Source: Bradyrhizobium sp. CCGE-LA001 (GTDB taxonomy: Bacteria > Pseudomonadota > Alphaproteobacteria > Rhizobiales > Xanthobacteraceae). From it: 64,000 nt of DNA. Shown here piece after piece: positions 34,831 to 43,426 of this stretch; positions within the stretch are counted from its first letter, which is position 1; each line of letters opens with the position of its first letter. Under the pieces are notes generated by a model. It saw nothing but the letters and a program-made list of their open reading frames with translations, was not told the origin of the DNA and made no database searches. The DNA lies in NCBI RefSeq assembly GCF_000296215.2, contig NZ_CP013949.1, positions 7,557,501-7,621,500 of the forward strand, written 5' to 3'. A program made the translations under genes and the position numbers.

Positions 34831-35118
34831 ATGTCCCAAGCAAGCAGCGAGCCGGTTAAGCTCGTCCTTTACGTTGCCGGCGAGACGCCGAAATCGCTCG
34901 CCGCGATCCGCAATCTCGAAAAGATCTGCTCCGAGCATCTGGCCGGCAAGTACAAGGTCGAGGTGGTCGATCTGAAGAAGCAGCCGCAGCTGGCCCGCGA
35001 GCACGGCATCGTCGCGATCCCGACCCTGGTGAAGGAGCTTCCTGTTCCTATTCGCAAGATCATCGGGGACCTTTCCGATACTCAGAAAGTTCTAGTTCAT
35101 CTGTCGGTTGAGGAATGA
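34831..35118 (+). CDS. kaiB: KaiB-like clock protein
   Basis: A 95-aa thioredoxin-like protein of normal KaiB length. It carries VKLVLYVAGETPKSLAAIRN at the N-terminus and the fold-switching region VAIPTLVKELPVPIRKIIGD. KaiB binds KaiC in its rare alternative fold and promotes dephosphorylation. The ATG lies 3 bp after the kaiC stop, and the kinase gene overlaps its last codon. Confidence 0.93.
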   Translation: MSQASSEPVKLVLYVAGETPKSLAAIRNLEKICSEHLAGKYKVEVVDLKKQPQLAREHGIVAIPTLVKELPVPIRKIIGDLSDTQKVLVHLSVEE

Positions 35119-36602
35119 TGACGGTGGTGTCGCTCGTATCCGCGTTGACCCGGGACGAACTCGAGGCCCGCTTGTACGAGGCCGAAGAGACGCTCCGGGC
35201 CATTCGCGAGGGCGAGATCGATGCCGTAGTCATCAAGGGCGGAGCCATCGAACAGGTCTTCACGCTCGAAGGCGGCGGCCAGTCCTACCGCACTTTCATG
35301 GAGGCGATGGATATCGGCGCCGCGGCGTTCGACGCCGAGGGGCAGCTGCTCTATGCCAACCAGGCACTGTGTACGTTGCTCGACCGGCCGGCCGACGAAT
35401 TGTCGGGTCAGGCGCTGCTCGGCATGCTCGACGCCGTCAATCAAACCACGTTTCGCCGCCTGCTGACGCAAGCGCTGAAGGAGCGTCAATCGTCCGAAAT
35501 CCACGTTCGGGTGGGCCACATCGAGCGCAGCTTCCTTCTCACCGGGGCCCCGATCGATTTTGGCATCGTAAGCGGCGTCGCGATCACCTTCACGGATATC
35601 AGCGAGCGTGAACAGATCGCCGCCGCCAAGGAGTCGGAGCGACTGGCGCGGTCGGTTCTCGCCTCCGCCAACGAGGCCGTCATCGTCTGCGACCGCTCCG
35701 GTCGGGTGACCCACATCAATGCGGCCGCGGAGCGTATCTGCGCCGAAGCTCCGATCGGAAAGCCGTTCGAGCAGGCGATCGAGCTGACTTTTGCCGATGC
35801 GTCCGAGTTGATGTCAGGGTCCGACATCGTCGCGATGGCCGCTGGCGGCACTCCGGTACAGGGCCTCGAAGCCGCCGTGAAGACATCGGCCGTCGACGTC
35901 ACCGACGTCATGATCAGCGCGGCGCCGCTCATCGTATCCGGCGACCGGACACAGGGCTGCGTGGTGACGCTGATCAACCTGTCGCAGCGCAAGGCCGCCG
36001 AGCGCCGCCAGGCTCTCCTGATGGGCGAGCTCGACCACCGCGTCAAGAATACGCTGGCGATGGTGCTGGCGATTTCCGCGCGCACCGCATCGCACGAACG
36101 CACGATCGAGGACTTCCAGAAGTCCTTCTCCGGCCGCATCCAGGCGCTGGCGGCCACCCACACGCTGCTGTCGAATGCGTCATGGGAGAATCTGCAGATC
36201 AAAGACGTGCTCCGCGTCGAGCTCGCGCCTTATGCAACGCTGTCGAGCGGACGCATCACGATGGAAGGACTGGATATCTCCGTCGATTCCAAGACGGCTG
36301 TCTCGCTCGGGCTCGTCTTTCACGAGCTGACGACCAATGCAGTGAAATACGGCGCGCTTTCGACCCGGTCCGGCAAGCTTTCGGTTCGGCGGATCGGACT
36401 GCTCGACGACGGCGCGCTCCAGATCGAGTGGGAAGAGCGCGACGGGCCGCTGGTGACGCCGCCGACTGCATCCGGCTTCGGGCAGACTTTGATCTCGCGC
36501 AGCCTGGGGAGCGGTCCGAACGGCGGCACCAGGCTCGAATACCGTCCGAGCGGCGTGGTTTGCCAGATCGTGATTCCGAAATACGGTCACTTCCTGTCCT
36601 GA
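35115..36602 (+). CDS. PAS-domain HWE-family sensor histidine kinase of the kai operon
   Basis: A 495-aa soluble kinase. A short N-terminal coiled coil (ELEARLYEAEETLRAIREGE) precedes PAS domains (about 45-160 and 170-295; NAAAERICAEAPIGKPF). The phospho-acceptor His308 is in LDHRVKNTLAMVLAI, the HWE/HisKA_2 signature, and a later H-E-L-T-T-N block (FHELTTNAVKYGA) is the N box. No transmembrane segment is visible. Its start overlaps the kaiB stop. By analogy with SasA it may read KaiC/KaiB state, but it lacks the SasA KaiB-like sensor domain, so another coupling is needed. No cognate response regulator is adjacent. Confidence 0.88.
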   Translation: MMTVVSLVSALTRDELEARLYEAEETLRAIREGEIDAVVIKGGAIEQVFTLEGGGQSYRTFMEAMDIGAAAFDAEGQLLYANQALCTLLDRPADELSGQALLGMLDAVNQTTFRRLLTQALKERQSSEIHVRVGHIERSFLLTGAPIDFGIVSGVAITFTDISEREQIAAAKESERLARSVLASANEAVIVCDRSGRVTHINAAAERICAEAPIGKPFEQAIELTFADASELMSGSDIVAMAAGGTPVQGLEAAVKTSAVDVTDVMISAAPLIVSGDRTQGCVVTLINLSQRKAAERRQALLMGELDHRVKNTLAMVLAISARTASHERTIEDFQKSFSGRIQALAATHTLLSNASWENLQIKDVLRVELAPYATLSSGRITMEGLDISVDSKTAVSLGLVFHELTTNAVKYGALSTRSGKLSVRRIGLLDDGALQIEWEERDGPLVTPPTASGFGQTLISRSLGSGPNGGTRLEYRPSGVVCQIVIPKYGHFLS

Positions 36603-36669
36603 AAACGCGCTGGATGACGGCGCGGCTTCCGTGACATGATCTGAAAGGACGTGTCGGGACAGCCGGGAC

Positions 36670-37608
36670 ATGATGACGCTGCGCCAGGTGGAAGTGATCC
36701 GCGCCGTGATGGTGACAGGCACCATCGGCGGTGCGGCGAAGCTGCTCAACGTCTCGGCGCCGGGCATCAGCCGCCTCGTCAAATACACCGAGCGCTCGCT
36801 CGGCATCCGCTTCTTCCAGCGCCAGAACGGGCGCTACTTCCCGACGCCGGAAGCCGAGAGCATCTTCGAGCAGATCAACGGCGTCTACAAGAAGGTCGAC
36901 GACCTCTCCGAGATCATCTCCAAAATCGGCCGCGGCGGCCTGTCGGAGCTGCGCATCGGCTCGGTGCCGAGCATCTCGCAGGTGATGGTGCCGCGCGCGA
37001 TCGAGCGCGTCCGCCGCCGCTATCCGGATCTCGGCATCGACATCAACATCCTCAAGCTCGAGGAGGCCATCGACTATCTGATGCTCGGCCGCGGCGAGTG
37101 CGTCGCGATGAGCTACCGGCTGGAGCATTCCGGGCTCGACTTCATGCCGCTCGCCTCGGGCGAGCTCTATTGCATCGTGCCGCCGGGCCATGAGCTCGCA
37201 GGACGCAAGCAGGTCTCCGCCGCCGAGATCACGCGCTATCCGCTGATCGGCATCGACCCGAACGATCCTTATGGCCGGATCATGGCCGAGATCTTCGCGC
37301 GCAACCGGCTCGACTACAACATCACCATCCGCGCGCGCTTCGGCACCACGGTCTGCGCGCTGGTGAAGGCGGGGCTCGGCATCGCCATCATCGACCAGTT
37401 CACGGTCGCTCATGGCGGCTATCCCGGGATCGAGCTGTTGCGGATCACCGAGCCGACGCGGTTCGACACCTATATTGCCGTCAAGCGCGGCGCGCCGCTG
37501 TCGCTCCATGCCGAGAATTTCATCGACGCTCTGCGCACCGAGATGCGCGCAGTCGAGCCCGCGCGCGGCAATGGCAGGGCCACCCCGGCACGCGTCCGGA
37601 AGAAATAA
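36670..37608 (+). CDS. LysR-family transcriptional regulator
   Basis: A 312-aa LTTR. The N-terminal winged helix is IRAVMVTGTIGGAAKLLNVS, then APGISRLVKYTERSLG; the effector domain follows (ELRIGSVPSISQVMVP, GLGIAIIDQFTVA). It is first in a plus-strand run ending in a shikimate dehydrogenase, a liv-type importer and a dehydroshikimate dehydratase. It is therefore a natural candidate regulator of quinate/shikimate use, although the dehydrogenase lies 132 bp downstream on the same strand rather than divergently. The effector is unknown. Confidence 0.85.
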   Translation: MMTLRQVEVIRAVMVTGTIGGAAKLLNVSAPGISRLVKYTERSLGIRFFQRQNGRYFPTPEAESIFEQINGVYKKVDDLSEIISKIGRGGLSELRIGSVPSISQVMVPRAIERVRRRYPDLGIDINILKLEEAIDYLMLGRGECVAMSYRLEHSGLDFMPLASGELYCIVPPGHELAGRKQVSAAEITRYPLIGIDPNDPYGRIMAEIFARNRLDYNITIRARFGTTVCALVKAGLGIAIIDQFTVAHGGYPGIELLRITEPTRFDTYIAVKRGAPLSLHAENFIDALRTEMRAVEPARGNGRATPARVRKK

Positions 37609-37613
37609 CATGA

Positions 37614-37650
37614 TGTTAGGTTTGCCGGATAAAAGGGTAATTGTGTTAGG
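37614..37650. promoter_or_regulatory. Direct repeats in the aroE upstream region
   Basis: TGTTAGG occurs at 37614-37620 and again at 37644-37650, exactly 30 bases apart (three helical turns, same DNA face), in the 132 bp between the lysR and aroE-like genes. A regulator site is possible; the motif is short and may be chance. Confidence 0.25.
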
Positions 37651-37740
37651 CCGGGGAAAGGCTATCGTCACAGCTGGAATGACGCGGATTTCCCCGCTAA
37701 GGGCCGGGACCGGACGCTCCCAACGAGACGATAGCGAACC

Positions 37741-38619
37741 ATGTCGAAGCGCGGATACGCCGCCAGCCAAAAACTTCTCACCGGCCTGATCGGCGCACCG
37801 ATCGCGCATTCCGCGTCCCCCGCCATGCATGAGCGCGCCGCCGAGGCGCTCGGCCTGCGCGGCCATTACCAGCTCATCGAGGTGGCCGGCGCCGACGCGG
37901 CTGGCCTTGCCATGATGCTGGAAGGCGTGCGGCGGCTCGGCTTCGCCGGTGTCAACATCACCTACCCCTATAAGGAAGCCGTGGTCCCGCTGCTCGACGC
38001 GCTGGCGCCGGGGGCTGCCGCCATGGGCGCGGTGAACACCGTCGTCGTCAGGGATGGCCGGCTGACCGGCCACAACACCGACACGACCGGCTTTGCACGC
38101 GCGGTGGCGCCGCTGTTGGCACCCTCCGCCAACGCCGTCGCCGTGATCGGGGCCGGCGGCGTCGGCAAGGCGATCGCGTTTGCGCTGGCGAGCCTGGACG
38201 TAGCCGATATCCGGATCTTCGACAGCGAGCCGGCGCGCGCCGAAAAGCTGGCGGCCCTGCTCGCCCCGCGCGGCGGTGCCCGCGTTGTCGCCAGCGTCGA
38301 GGAGGCGCTCGATGGTGCGACCGGCCTCGTCAACGGCACGCCGGTCGGCATGCTGCCGAACCGGGACACGCCGGTGCCGGCGGGACTGCTCCGGGCCAAT
38401 CTGTGGGTCGCCGACGCCGTCTATTCGCCGCTGATCACGCCGCTGCTTGCCGCAGCGCGAGAGAAAAGCGCCCGGATCATGACCGGCCGCGAGCTCGCGA
38501 TCTACCAGGCCGCCGACGCCTTCGAACTGTTCACCGGCCTTGCCCCATCCACCGAGATCATGGGAGAGGCTTTCGACGCCGTGATGGCTGCGCGCAGCGC
38601 AGCCTATCAGGCAGCTTGA
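37741..38619 (+). CDS. aroE: Shikimate/quinate dehydrogenase (AroE family)
   Basis: A 292-aa AroE-fold dehydrogenase. Substrate-binding residues show in IAHSASPAMH (Ser-x-Ser) and NITYPYKEAV (catalytic Lys), followed by GHNTDTTGF. The nucleotide loop is VIGAGGVGKAIAFAL. The NITYPYK form and the catabolic context suggest a quinate/shikimate dehydrogenase feeding dehydroshikimate to the dehydratase seven kilobases downstream, rather than the biosynthetic AroE. Direction and cofactor cannot be fixed from sequence. It is followed by a binding-protein gene 55 bp later. Confidence 0.85.
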   Translation: MSKRGYAASQKLLTGLIGAPIAHSASPAMHERAAEALGLRGHYQLIEVAGADAAGLAMMLEGVRRLGFAGVNITYPYKEAVVPLLDALAPGAAAMGAVNTVVVRDGRLTGHNTDTTGFARAVAPLLAPSANAVAVIGAGGVGKAIAFALASLDVADIRIFDSEPARAEKLAALLAPRGGARVVASVEEALDGATGLVNGTPVGMLPNRDTPVPAGLLRANLWVADAVYSPLITPLLAAAREKSARIMTGRELAIYQAADAFELFTGLAPSTEIMGEAFDAVMAARSAAYQAA

Positions 38620-38674
38620 GGCGAAGCGGCCGGCACAAGGCCGCTTGCAAGATTTGAAACGGGAGGAGAGGACG

Positions 38675-39805
38675 ATGAAATCAACGCTATTGGTGGGCGC
38701 GCTGCTCACCGCCATGACCGCAACGAGCGCCCTTGCCCAGGCGATCAAGCTCGCCAACGTCGCCGAGCTCTCGGGCGGCGGCGCCACCGTCGGCACCAAT
38801 TGGAAGAACGGCATCGACCTCGCGATCGAGGAGATCAACGCCAAGGGCGGCGTGCTCGGCCGCAAGCTGGAGGTCACCCACGCCGACTCGCAGTCCAACC
38901 CGGGCGTCGCGCGCGCCCAGGTGCAGAAGGCGCTCGACGCCGAGCCCTATGTGCTGCTCGGGCCCGGCTATTCCGGCTCCGTGAAGGTCACCGCGCCGCT
39001 CGCGGCCGAAGCCGGCATCGCGCAGATCATGGGCGGCGAGGCCGCCGAGCTGACGCAGACCGGAAACAAATTCCTGTTCCGCACCTCCTTCGGCCAGCAA
39101 TCCTCGATGCCGAAGGTCGCCAAGTACATCCACGACGAGATGAAGGCGAAGACGGTTGCGGTGGTCTGGGTCAATAACGATTTCGGCCGCGGCGGGCGCG
39201 ACGTCGTGGTCAAGGAGCTCGACCGGCTCGGCTCCAAGGTGGTCGCCGACCTCTCCACCGAAGCCGGCCAGGCCGATTTCGCCGCCGACGTCGGCAAGAT
39301 CAAGGCCGCCAATCCCGACGCCGTGTTCGTCTATCTGAACGAAGAAGAGAGCGCGCGCATCCTCAAGGAGCTGAAGCGCCAGGGCGTCACCGCGCCGCTG
39401 ATGGGCGAGACCACGCTGATCGGCCAGAAGGTGATCGAGCTCGCCGGCGATGCCGCCAACGGCGCGCGCGGCCATGTCGGCCTCACCACGGATGCGCCGG
39501 TCGACCTGATCAAGACGTTCCGCGAGAAGTTCTCCAAGAAGTACAATTACGTCCCTGACCACAACGGCCTCAAGGGCTATCTCGCGGTCTACATGGTAAA
39601 GGCCACCACCGAGAAGATGGGCAAGGTCGATCCGAAGAAGTTCGCCGACACGCTGCACGGCCTCACCATCAAGGCCGCGGACGAGCCGGGCATCCTGATG
39701 GACGTCACCTTCAGCGAGACCGGCGACATCGACCGCCAGAGCTTCCTGGTCGAGGTGGTCGAAGGCAAGCAGGTCGTGAAGCAGGTGCTGCCGAAAGTGA
39801 AGTGA
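38675..39805 (+). CDS. livK: ABC transporter substrate-binding protein (LivK-like)
   Basis: A 376-aa periplasmic binding protein. A signal peptide (MKSTLLVGALLTAMTATSAL) is followed by a type I periplasmic-binding fold (IKLANVAELSGGGATVGTNW, AVVWVNNDFGRGGRDVVVKE). GGGAGGAG precedes the ATG. It is the only binding protein in the window that adjoins a full permease/ATPase set. Given its flanks, a shikimate, quinate or related cyclohexane carboxylate is the predicted ligand; this is inference. Confidence 0.88.
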   Translation: MKSTLLVGALLTAMTATSALAQAIKLANVAELSGGGATVGTNWKNGIDLAIEEINAKGGVLGRKLEVTHADSQSNPGVARAQVQKALDAEPYVLLGPGYSGSVKVTAPLAAEAGIAQIMGGEAAELTQTGNKFLFRTSFGQQSSMPKVAKYIHDEMKAKTVAVVWVNNDFGRGGRDVVVKELDRLGSKVVADLSTEAGQADFAADVGKIKAANPDAVFVYLNEEESARILKELKRQGVTAPLMGETTLIGQKVIELAGDAANGARGHVGLTTDAPVDLIKTFREKFSKKYNYVPDHNGLKGYLAVYMVKATTEKMGKVDPKKFADTLHGLTIKAADEPGILMDVTFSETGDIDRQSFLVEVVEGKQVVKQVLPKVK

Positions 39806-39811
39806 TCTTCG

Positions 39812-39835
39812 CCTCTCCCCGCGTGCGGGGAGAGG
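39812..39835 (+). terminator. Hairpin between the binding-protein and permease genes
   Basis: CCTCTCCCCGC-GT-GCGGGGAGAGG is an 11-bp perfect stem with a 2-base loop, 7 bp after the livK-like stop. Without a T-run it may act as an mRNA-processing or partial-termination element, raising the ratio of binding protein to permease. A related palindrome is at 45464-45495. Confidence 0.55.
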
Positions 39836-39878
39836 TTGTCGACCATGCATTTTGATGGAGCGGAGCGAGCGCCTCTTC

Positions 39879-39998
39879 CTTCGAGACGACCGCTTTCAGC
39901 GGTCTCCTCAGGATGAGGCTGCAGCGGAGCGCGTGGTCCCGCAACCGCGTACTCCGCCCTCATCCTGAGGGCCCGCCGCAGGCGGGCGTCTCGAAGGA
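39879..39998. repeat. Dispersed inverted repeat, CCTTCGAGACG family
   Basis: The left end CCTTCGAGACGACCGC with CCTCAGGATGAGG pairs with the right CCTCATCCTGAGG and GGCGGGCGTCTCGAAGG. It occupies the 263-bp gap between livK and livH inside the operon. No other copy lies in the window. Confidence 0.75.
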
Positions 39999-40068
39999 TG
40001 TGCCGCGACGAAGCTGTCGCAATCCGTTGGTCGCAGCGGGCTGGGAGAGGAGACGAAAGAGGTTTACC

Positions 40069-40944
40069 ATGTCCAATCTGTTCGATCTTCTGGTCGCGGG
40101 ACTTGCCACCGGCGCGATCTATGCGCTGGTCGCGGTCGGCTTCACGCTGCTGTGGCAAACCTCGCAGACCATCAATTTCGCGCAAGGCGAGTTCGTGATG
40201 CTCCCGGCCTTCCTGATGCTGGCGGCGATGCATGTCGGCGCGCCGTTCTGGCTCGCGATCATTCTCGGCATCCTCCTGTCGATGATCCTGCTCGGCCTCG
40301 CCTTCAAGCTGCTGCTGGTGGATCCGATGATGCGCCACGGCGTGCTGCCGCTCGCGATCGCGACCATGGCGCTCGCAATCGGCATCAAGGAATCCGTCAA
40401 GCAGTTCTTCAGCGCCGAGGCCCAGCCCTTTCCATCCATCGTGCCGACCGGCGACGTCTCCATTCTCGGCCATGCGGTGTCGCTGCAAAGCATCGGCGTG
40501 CTCGTCGTCGCCATCCTCGCCGTGGCCGGCCTGACCACGCTGCTCAACCGCACCTCGCTCGGCCACCAGATGCAGGCCGCCGCGCAGAACCCGACGGTGG
40601 CGCGCATCATCGGCGTGCCGGTCGAGCGCATGATCATGCTGACCTTCCTGATCAACGCCTTCCTGGTGGCACTGGCCTCGCTTCTGATCACCCCGATCTA
40701 CCTTGCGAAGTTCTCGTCGGGCGAGGTGCTGGGCCAGGCCGCCTTCATCGCCGCGATCGTCGGCGGCTTCAACCAGGTGCGTGGCGCGATCGCCGGCGGC
40801 CTCCTGATCGGCGTGCTCGACAATCTCGCCGCCGCCTATGTCTCGACGCAGTATCGCGCCGCCGTGCCGATGCTCTTCCTGATCGCCGTCATCCTGTTCC
40901 GGCCGCAGGGCTTGCTCGGCCGCGCCGAGGAGCGCACCGTATGA
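40069..40944 (+). CDS. livH: ABC transporter permease (LivH-like)
   Basis: A 291-aa permease with about eight spans and the family block GFTLLWQTSQTINFAQGEFV near residue 25; the coupling region is AAAQNPTVARIIGVPVERMI. The ATG before SNLFDLL follows GAAAGAGG and was chosen because the longer frame runs through an intergenic repeat. Its stop overlaps the livM start (ATGA). Confidence 0.88.
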   Translation: MSNLFDLLVAGLATGAIYALVAVGFTLLWQTSQTINFAQGEFVMLPAFLMLAAMHVGAPFWLAIILGILLSMILLGLAFKLLLVDPMMRHGVLPLAIATMALAIGIKESVKQFFSAEAQPFPSIVPTGDVSILGHAVSLQSIGVLVVAILAVAGLTTLLNRTSLGHQMQAAAQNPTVARIIGVPVERMIMLTFLINAFLVALASLLITPIYLAKFSSGEVLGQAAFIAAIVGGFNQVRGAIAGGLLIGVLDNLAAAYVSTQYRAAVPMLFLIAVILFRPQGLLGRAEERTV

Positions 40945-41939
40945 GCGGCTTCGCCAAACCCCTGAAGATTGCGCTCGGCGTTGCGGTCATCGCCGCGCTG
41001 ATCATCGTCCCCATGAACTTCAACCGCTACGGCCTGTTCATCCTGAGCCAATGGGCGGTGATGAGCATCGCGGCGATGGGGCTCAACCTCACGCTCGGCT
41101 ATGCCGGTCAGGTCTCGCTCGCCCAGGGCGCGTTCGTCGGCATCGGAGCTTATTCCGCAGCGATCATGACGACGCATGGCTGGCCGCTGCCGGCAGCGAT
41201 TCTGGTCGCGATCGTCCTGAGCTTTGCGATCGGCTGGGTGCTCGGCTATCCCGCGCTGCGCGTGCAGCACCACTATCTCGCCTTCGTCACGCTCGCGTTC
41301 TCCACGCTCGCCTTCCTCGTGTTCCGCAACGAGAGTTGGCTCACCGGCGGCATCTACGGCATCTCCAACATTCCGCGCCCCCACGTCTTCGGGTTCGCGA
41401 CCAACAGACCGCTGCCGTTCTACTATGTCTGCCTCGGCTCGCTCGCGATCGTCTCGCTGGCGGTGTTGTGGCTGATCCGTTCGCCCTGGGGCCGCGCCTT
41501 CATGGCGCTGCGCGAGAATCCCTTGCGCGCGCAATCGCTCGGCATCGACACGCGCCGCTACACGCTGATGGCGTTTGCGATCGGCTCGGCGCTCGGCGGT
41601 GTCGCCGGCGCGCTCTATGCGCCGCTGACGCAATATATCGATCCCGTTCCGTTCAACTTGTCGCTCTCGCTCGACCTGCTGATGATGGTGATCGTCGGCG
41701 GCGCCGGCTTCTATTTCGGTCCGTTCCTGGGCGCGATGATCGCGGTGCTGCTGCCGGAATGGCTGCGCTTCACCGACGGCTATTATCTGATGCTCTATGC
41801 GGTCGCCGTGATGCTGCTCCTGATCTGGTCGCCGACCGGCATTCTGGGAATCCTCGACCGTTACCTCGCGGAGCGCCGCACCAAGGCGGCCTCCGCGCTG
41901 CGCGCCGTCGCGAAATCCCGCCTGGAGACGGCACAATGA
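40941..41939 (+). CDS. livM: ABC transporter permease (LivM-like)
   Basis: A 332-aa permease starting SGFAKPLKIALG. The LivM block is LNLTLGYAGQVSLAQGAFVG near residue 50, and the coupling region is ALRENPLRAQSLGIDTRRY. Start and stop overlap both neighbours by ATGA, so translation is coupled along the operon. The same frame is open far upstream inside livH, but that part is a shadow. Confidence 0.88.
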   Translation: MSGFAKPLKIALGVAVIAALIIVPMNFNRYGLFILSQWAVMSIAAMGLNLTLGYAGQVSLAQGAFVGIGAYSAAIMTTHGWPLPAAILVAIVLSFAIGWVLGYPALRVQHHYLAFVTLAFSTLAFLVFRNESWLTGGIYGISNIPRPHVFGFATNRPLPFYYVCLGSLAIVSLAVLWLIRSPWGRAFMALRENPLRAQSLGIDTRRYTLMAFAIGSALGGVAGALYAPLTQYIDPVPFNLSLSLDLLMMVIVGGAGFYFGPFLGAMIAVLLPEWLRFTDGYYLMLYAVAVMLLLIWSPTGILGILDRYLAERRTKAASALRAVAKSRLETAQ

Positions 41940-42679
41940 GCGCGGTCCTCGAAGTCACCGACATCAAGAAGAATTTTGGCGGCATCAGCGCCGTTGACGG
42001 CGTCTCCTTCGACGTCCGTGAGGGCGAGATCCTCGGCCTGATCGGCCCGAACGGCTGCGGCAAGTCGACCCTGTTCAACTGCATCCTCGGCCAGCTCACC
42101 CCCAGTGGCGGCGAGGTCAAGCTCGACGGCAGGCTGGTCACGGGATTGCGCCCCGCCGAACTCAACAAGCTCGGGGTCAGCCGCACCTTCCAGCTTCTGC
42201 AGGTGTTCCCAAAGCTCTCGGTGCGCGAGAACCTGATCCTCGCCGGACAGGAGCACCAGGGCAACATGGCCACGCGCCTGGTCGGCCGCTCCGACGCCGG
42301 ATTGACCGAGGCCGCCAACCAGATGATCGGCTTCTTCAAGCTCGACCATCTCGCCGACGAGCCCGCCGGCGGCCTCTCTTATGGCCAGCAAAAGCTGCTC
42401 GACGCCGCCATGGCCTTCATGGGCGGTCCGCGCCTCGTGCTGCTTGACGAGCCCGCGGGCGGCGTCAATCCGTCGATGCTGGCCGACCTCAAGGACCGCC
42501 TGGTCGCGATCAACCGCGAGAGGAACGCGACCTTCGTCGTCATCGAGCACAACATGGAATTCGTGATGTCGCTGTGCTCGCGCGTGATGGTCATGGCGGA
42601 GGGCAAGGTGCTGGCGATGGGACGGCCCGACGAGGTCCGCAAGAACCCCGCCGTGATCGAAGCCTATCTCGGACATTAG
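41936..42679 (+). CDS. livG: ABC transporter ATPase (LivG-like)
   Basis: A 247-aa ATPase with Walker A GPNGCGKST, signature LSYGQQKLLDAAMAF and Walker B LVLLDEPAGGVNP. It starts within the livM stop. LSYGQ is a normal LivG signature variant. It is the first of two ATPases for the predicted quinate/shikimate importer. Confidence 0.88.
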   Translation: MSAVLEVTDIKKNFGGISAVDGVSFDVREGEILGLIGPNGCGKSTLFNCILGQLTPSGGEVKLDGRLVTGLRPAELNKLGVSRTFQLLQVFPKLSVRENLILAGQEHQGNMATRLVGRSDAGLTEAANQMIGFFKLDHLADEPAGGLSYGQQKLLDAAMAFMGGPRLVLLDEPAGGVNPSMLADLKDRLVAINRERNATFVVIEHNMEFVMSLCSRVMVMAEGKVLAMGRPDEVRKNPAVIEAYLGH

Positions 42680-42688
42680 GAGCGAGTG

Positions 42689-43426
42689 ATGAGCGATCCG
42701 ATCCTCTCGGTCCACAATCTCGTCGGCGGCTACGGCAAGATGACGATCCTGAACGGCACGAATTTCGCCGTGCCGCAGGCGACCATCACCACCATCATCG
42801 GCCCGAACGGCGCCGGCAAGTCCACGGTGTTCAAGGCGATCTTCGGCCTCTTGAAGCTGCGCGAGGGCAAGATCAGCTTCGCGGGCCGCGATGTCACGAA
42901 CTTGAGCCAGCGCGCGTTGCTCAATGCCGGCATCTGCTACGTGCCGCAGGGCCGCAACATCTTTCCCGAGCTGTCGGTACGCCACAATATCGAGCTCGGC
43001 GGCGTCGCCGCCGGCAAGGGCCTCGACCTGCCCAGGCGTATCGAAGCCGCGCTCGACCTGTTTCCGGCACTGCGGCGCAAGTCGACACAACAGGCATCTA
43101 CGCTCTCGGGCGGCGAGCAAAAACAGCTCGAGATTGCCCGCTCGCTGCTGCTCGAACCCAAGCTGGTTCTCATCGACGAGCCCTCGATCGGGCTGTCGCC
43201 GCTGATGGTGCAGCAGACCTTCGACATCCTCAAGAGCCTGCGCAACCGCGGCGTTACGATCCTGATGATCGAGCAGAACGCACGCTCGGCGCTGGAGATC
43301 TCCGACATCGGCATCGTGCTCGAGCTCGGCCAGACCCGCATGGTCGACGACGCCAAGCGCATCCTGAACGATCCCCGCATCGGGCAGCTGTTCCTGGGCG
43401 GCGCCATGGAGGAGAGTGCGGCATGA
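42689..43426 (+). CDS. livF: ABC transporter ATPase (LivF-like)
   Basis: A 245-aa ATPase with Walker A GPNGAGKST, signature LSGGEQKQLEIARSL and Walker B LVLIDEPSIGLSP. The ATG with AGGAGC before it was preferred to the GTG three bases upstream. Its stop overlaps the start of the dehydroshikimate dehydratase gene, tying transport and catabolism into one transcript. Confidence 0.88.
   Translation: MSDPILSVHNLVGGYGKMTILNGTNFAVPQATITTIIGPNGAGKSTVFKAIFGLLKLREGKISFAGRDVTNLSQRALLNAGICYVPQGRNIFPELSVRHNIELGGVAAGKGLDLPRRIEAALDLFPALRRKSTQQASTLSGGEQKQLEIARSLLLEPKLVLIDEPSIGLSPLMVQQTFDILKSLRNRGVTILMIEQNARSALEISDIGIVLELGQTRMVDDAKRILNDPRIGQLFLGGAMEESAA

Noticed and set aside
36256..38898. 880-codon minus-strand frame opposite the kinase, LysR and AroE genes
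   Set aside because: Spurious antisense frame; the plus-strand genes have full family signatures and ribosome sites.
40152..40940. Long N-terminal extension of the LivM-like permease
   Set aside because: It lies entirely within livH in another frame and lacks membrane segments; the true start is the ATG at 40941.
42574..43422. Possible long N-terminal extension of the dehydroshikimate dehydratase
   Set aside because: The open frame runs back through livF in another frame; the QuiC1-type protein begins at the ATGA overlap at 43423.
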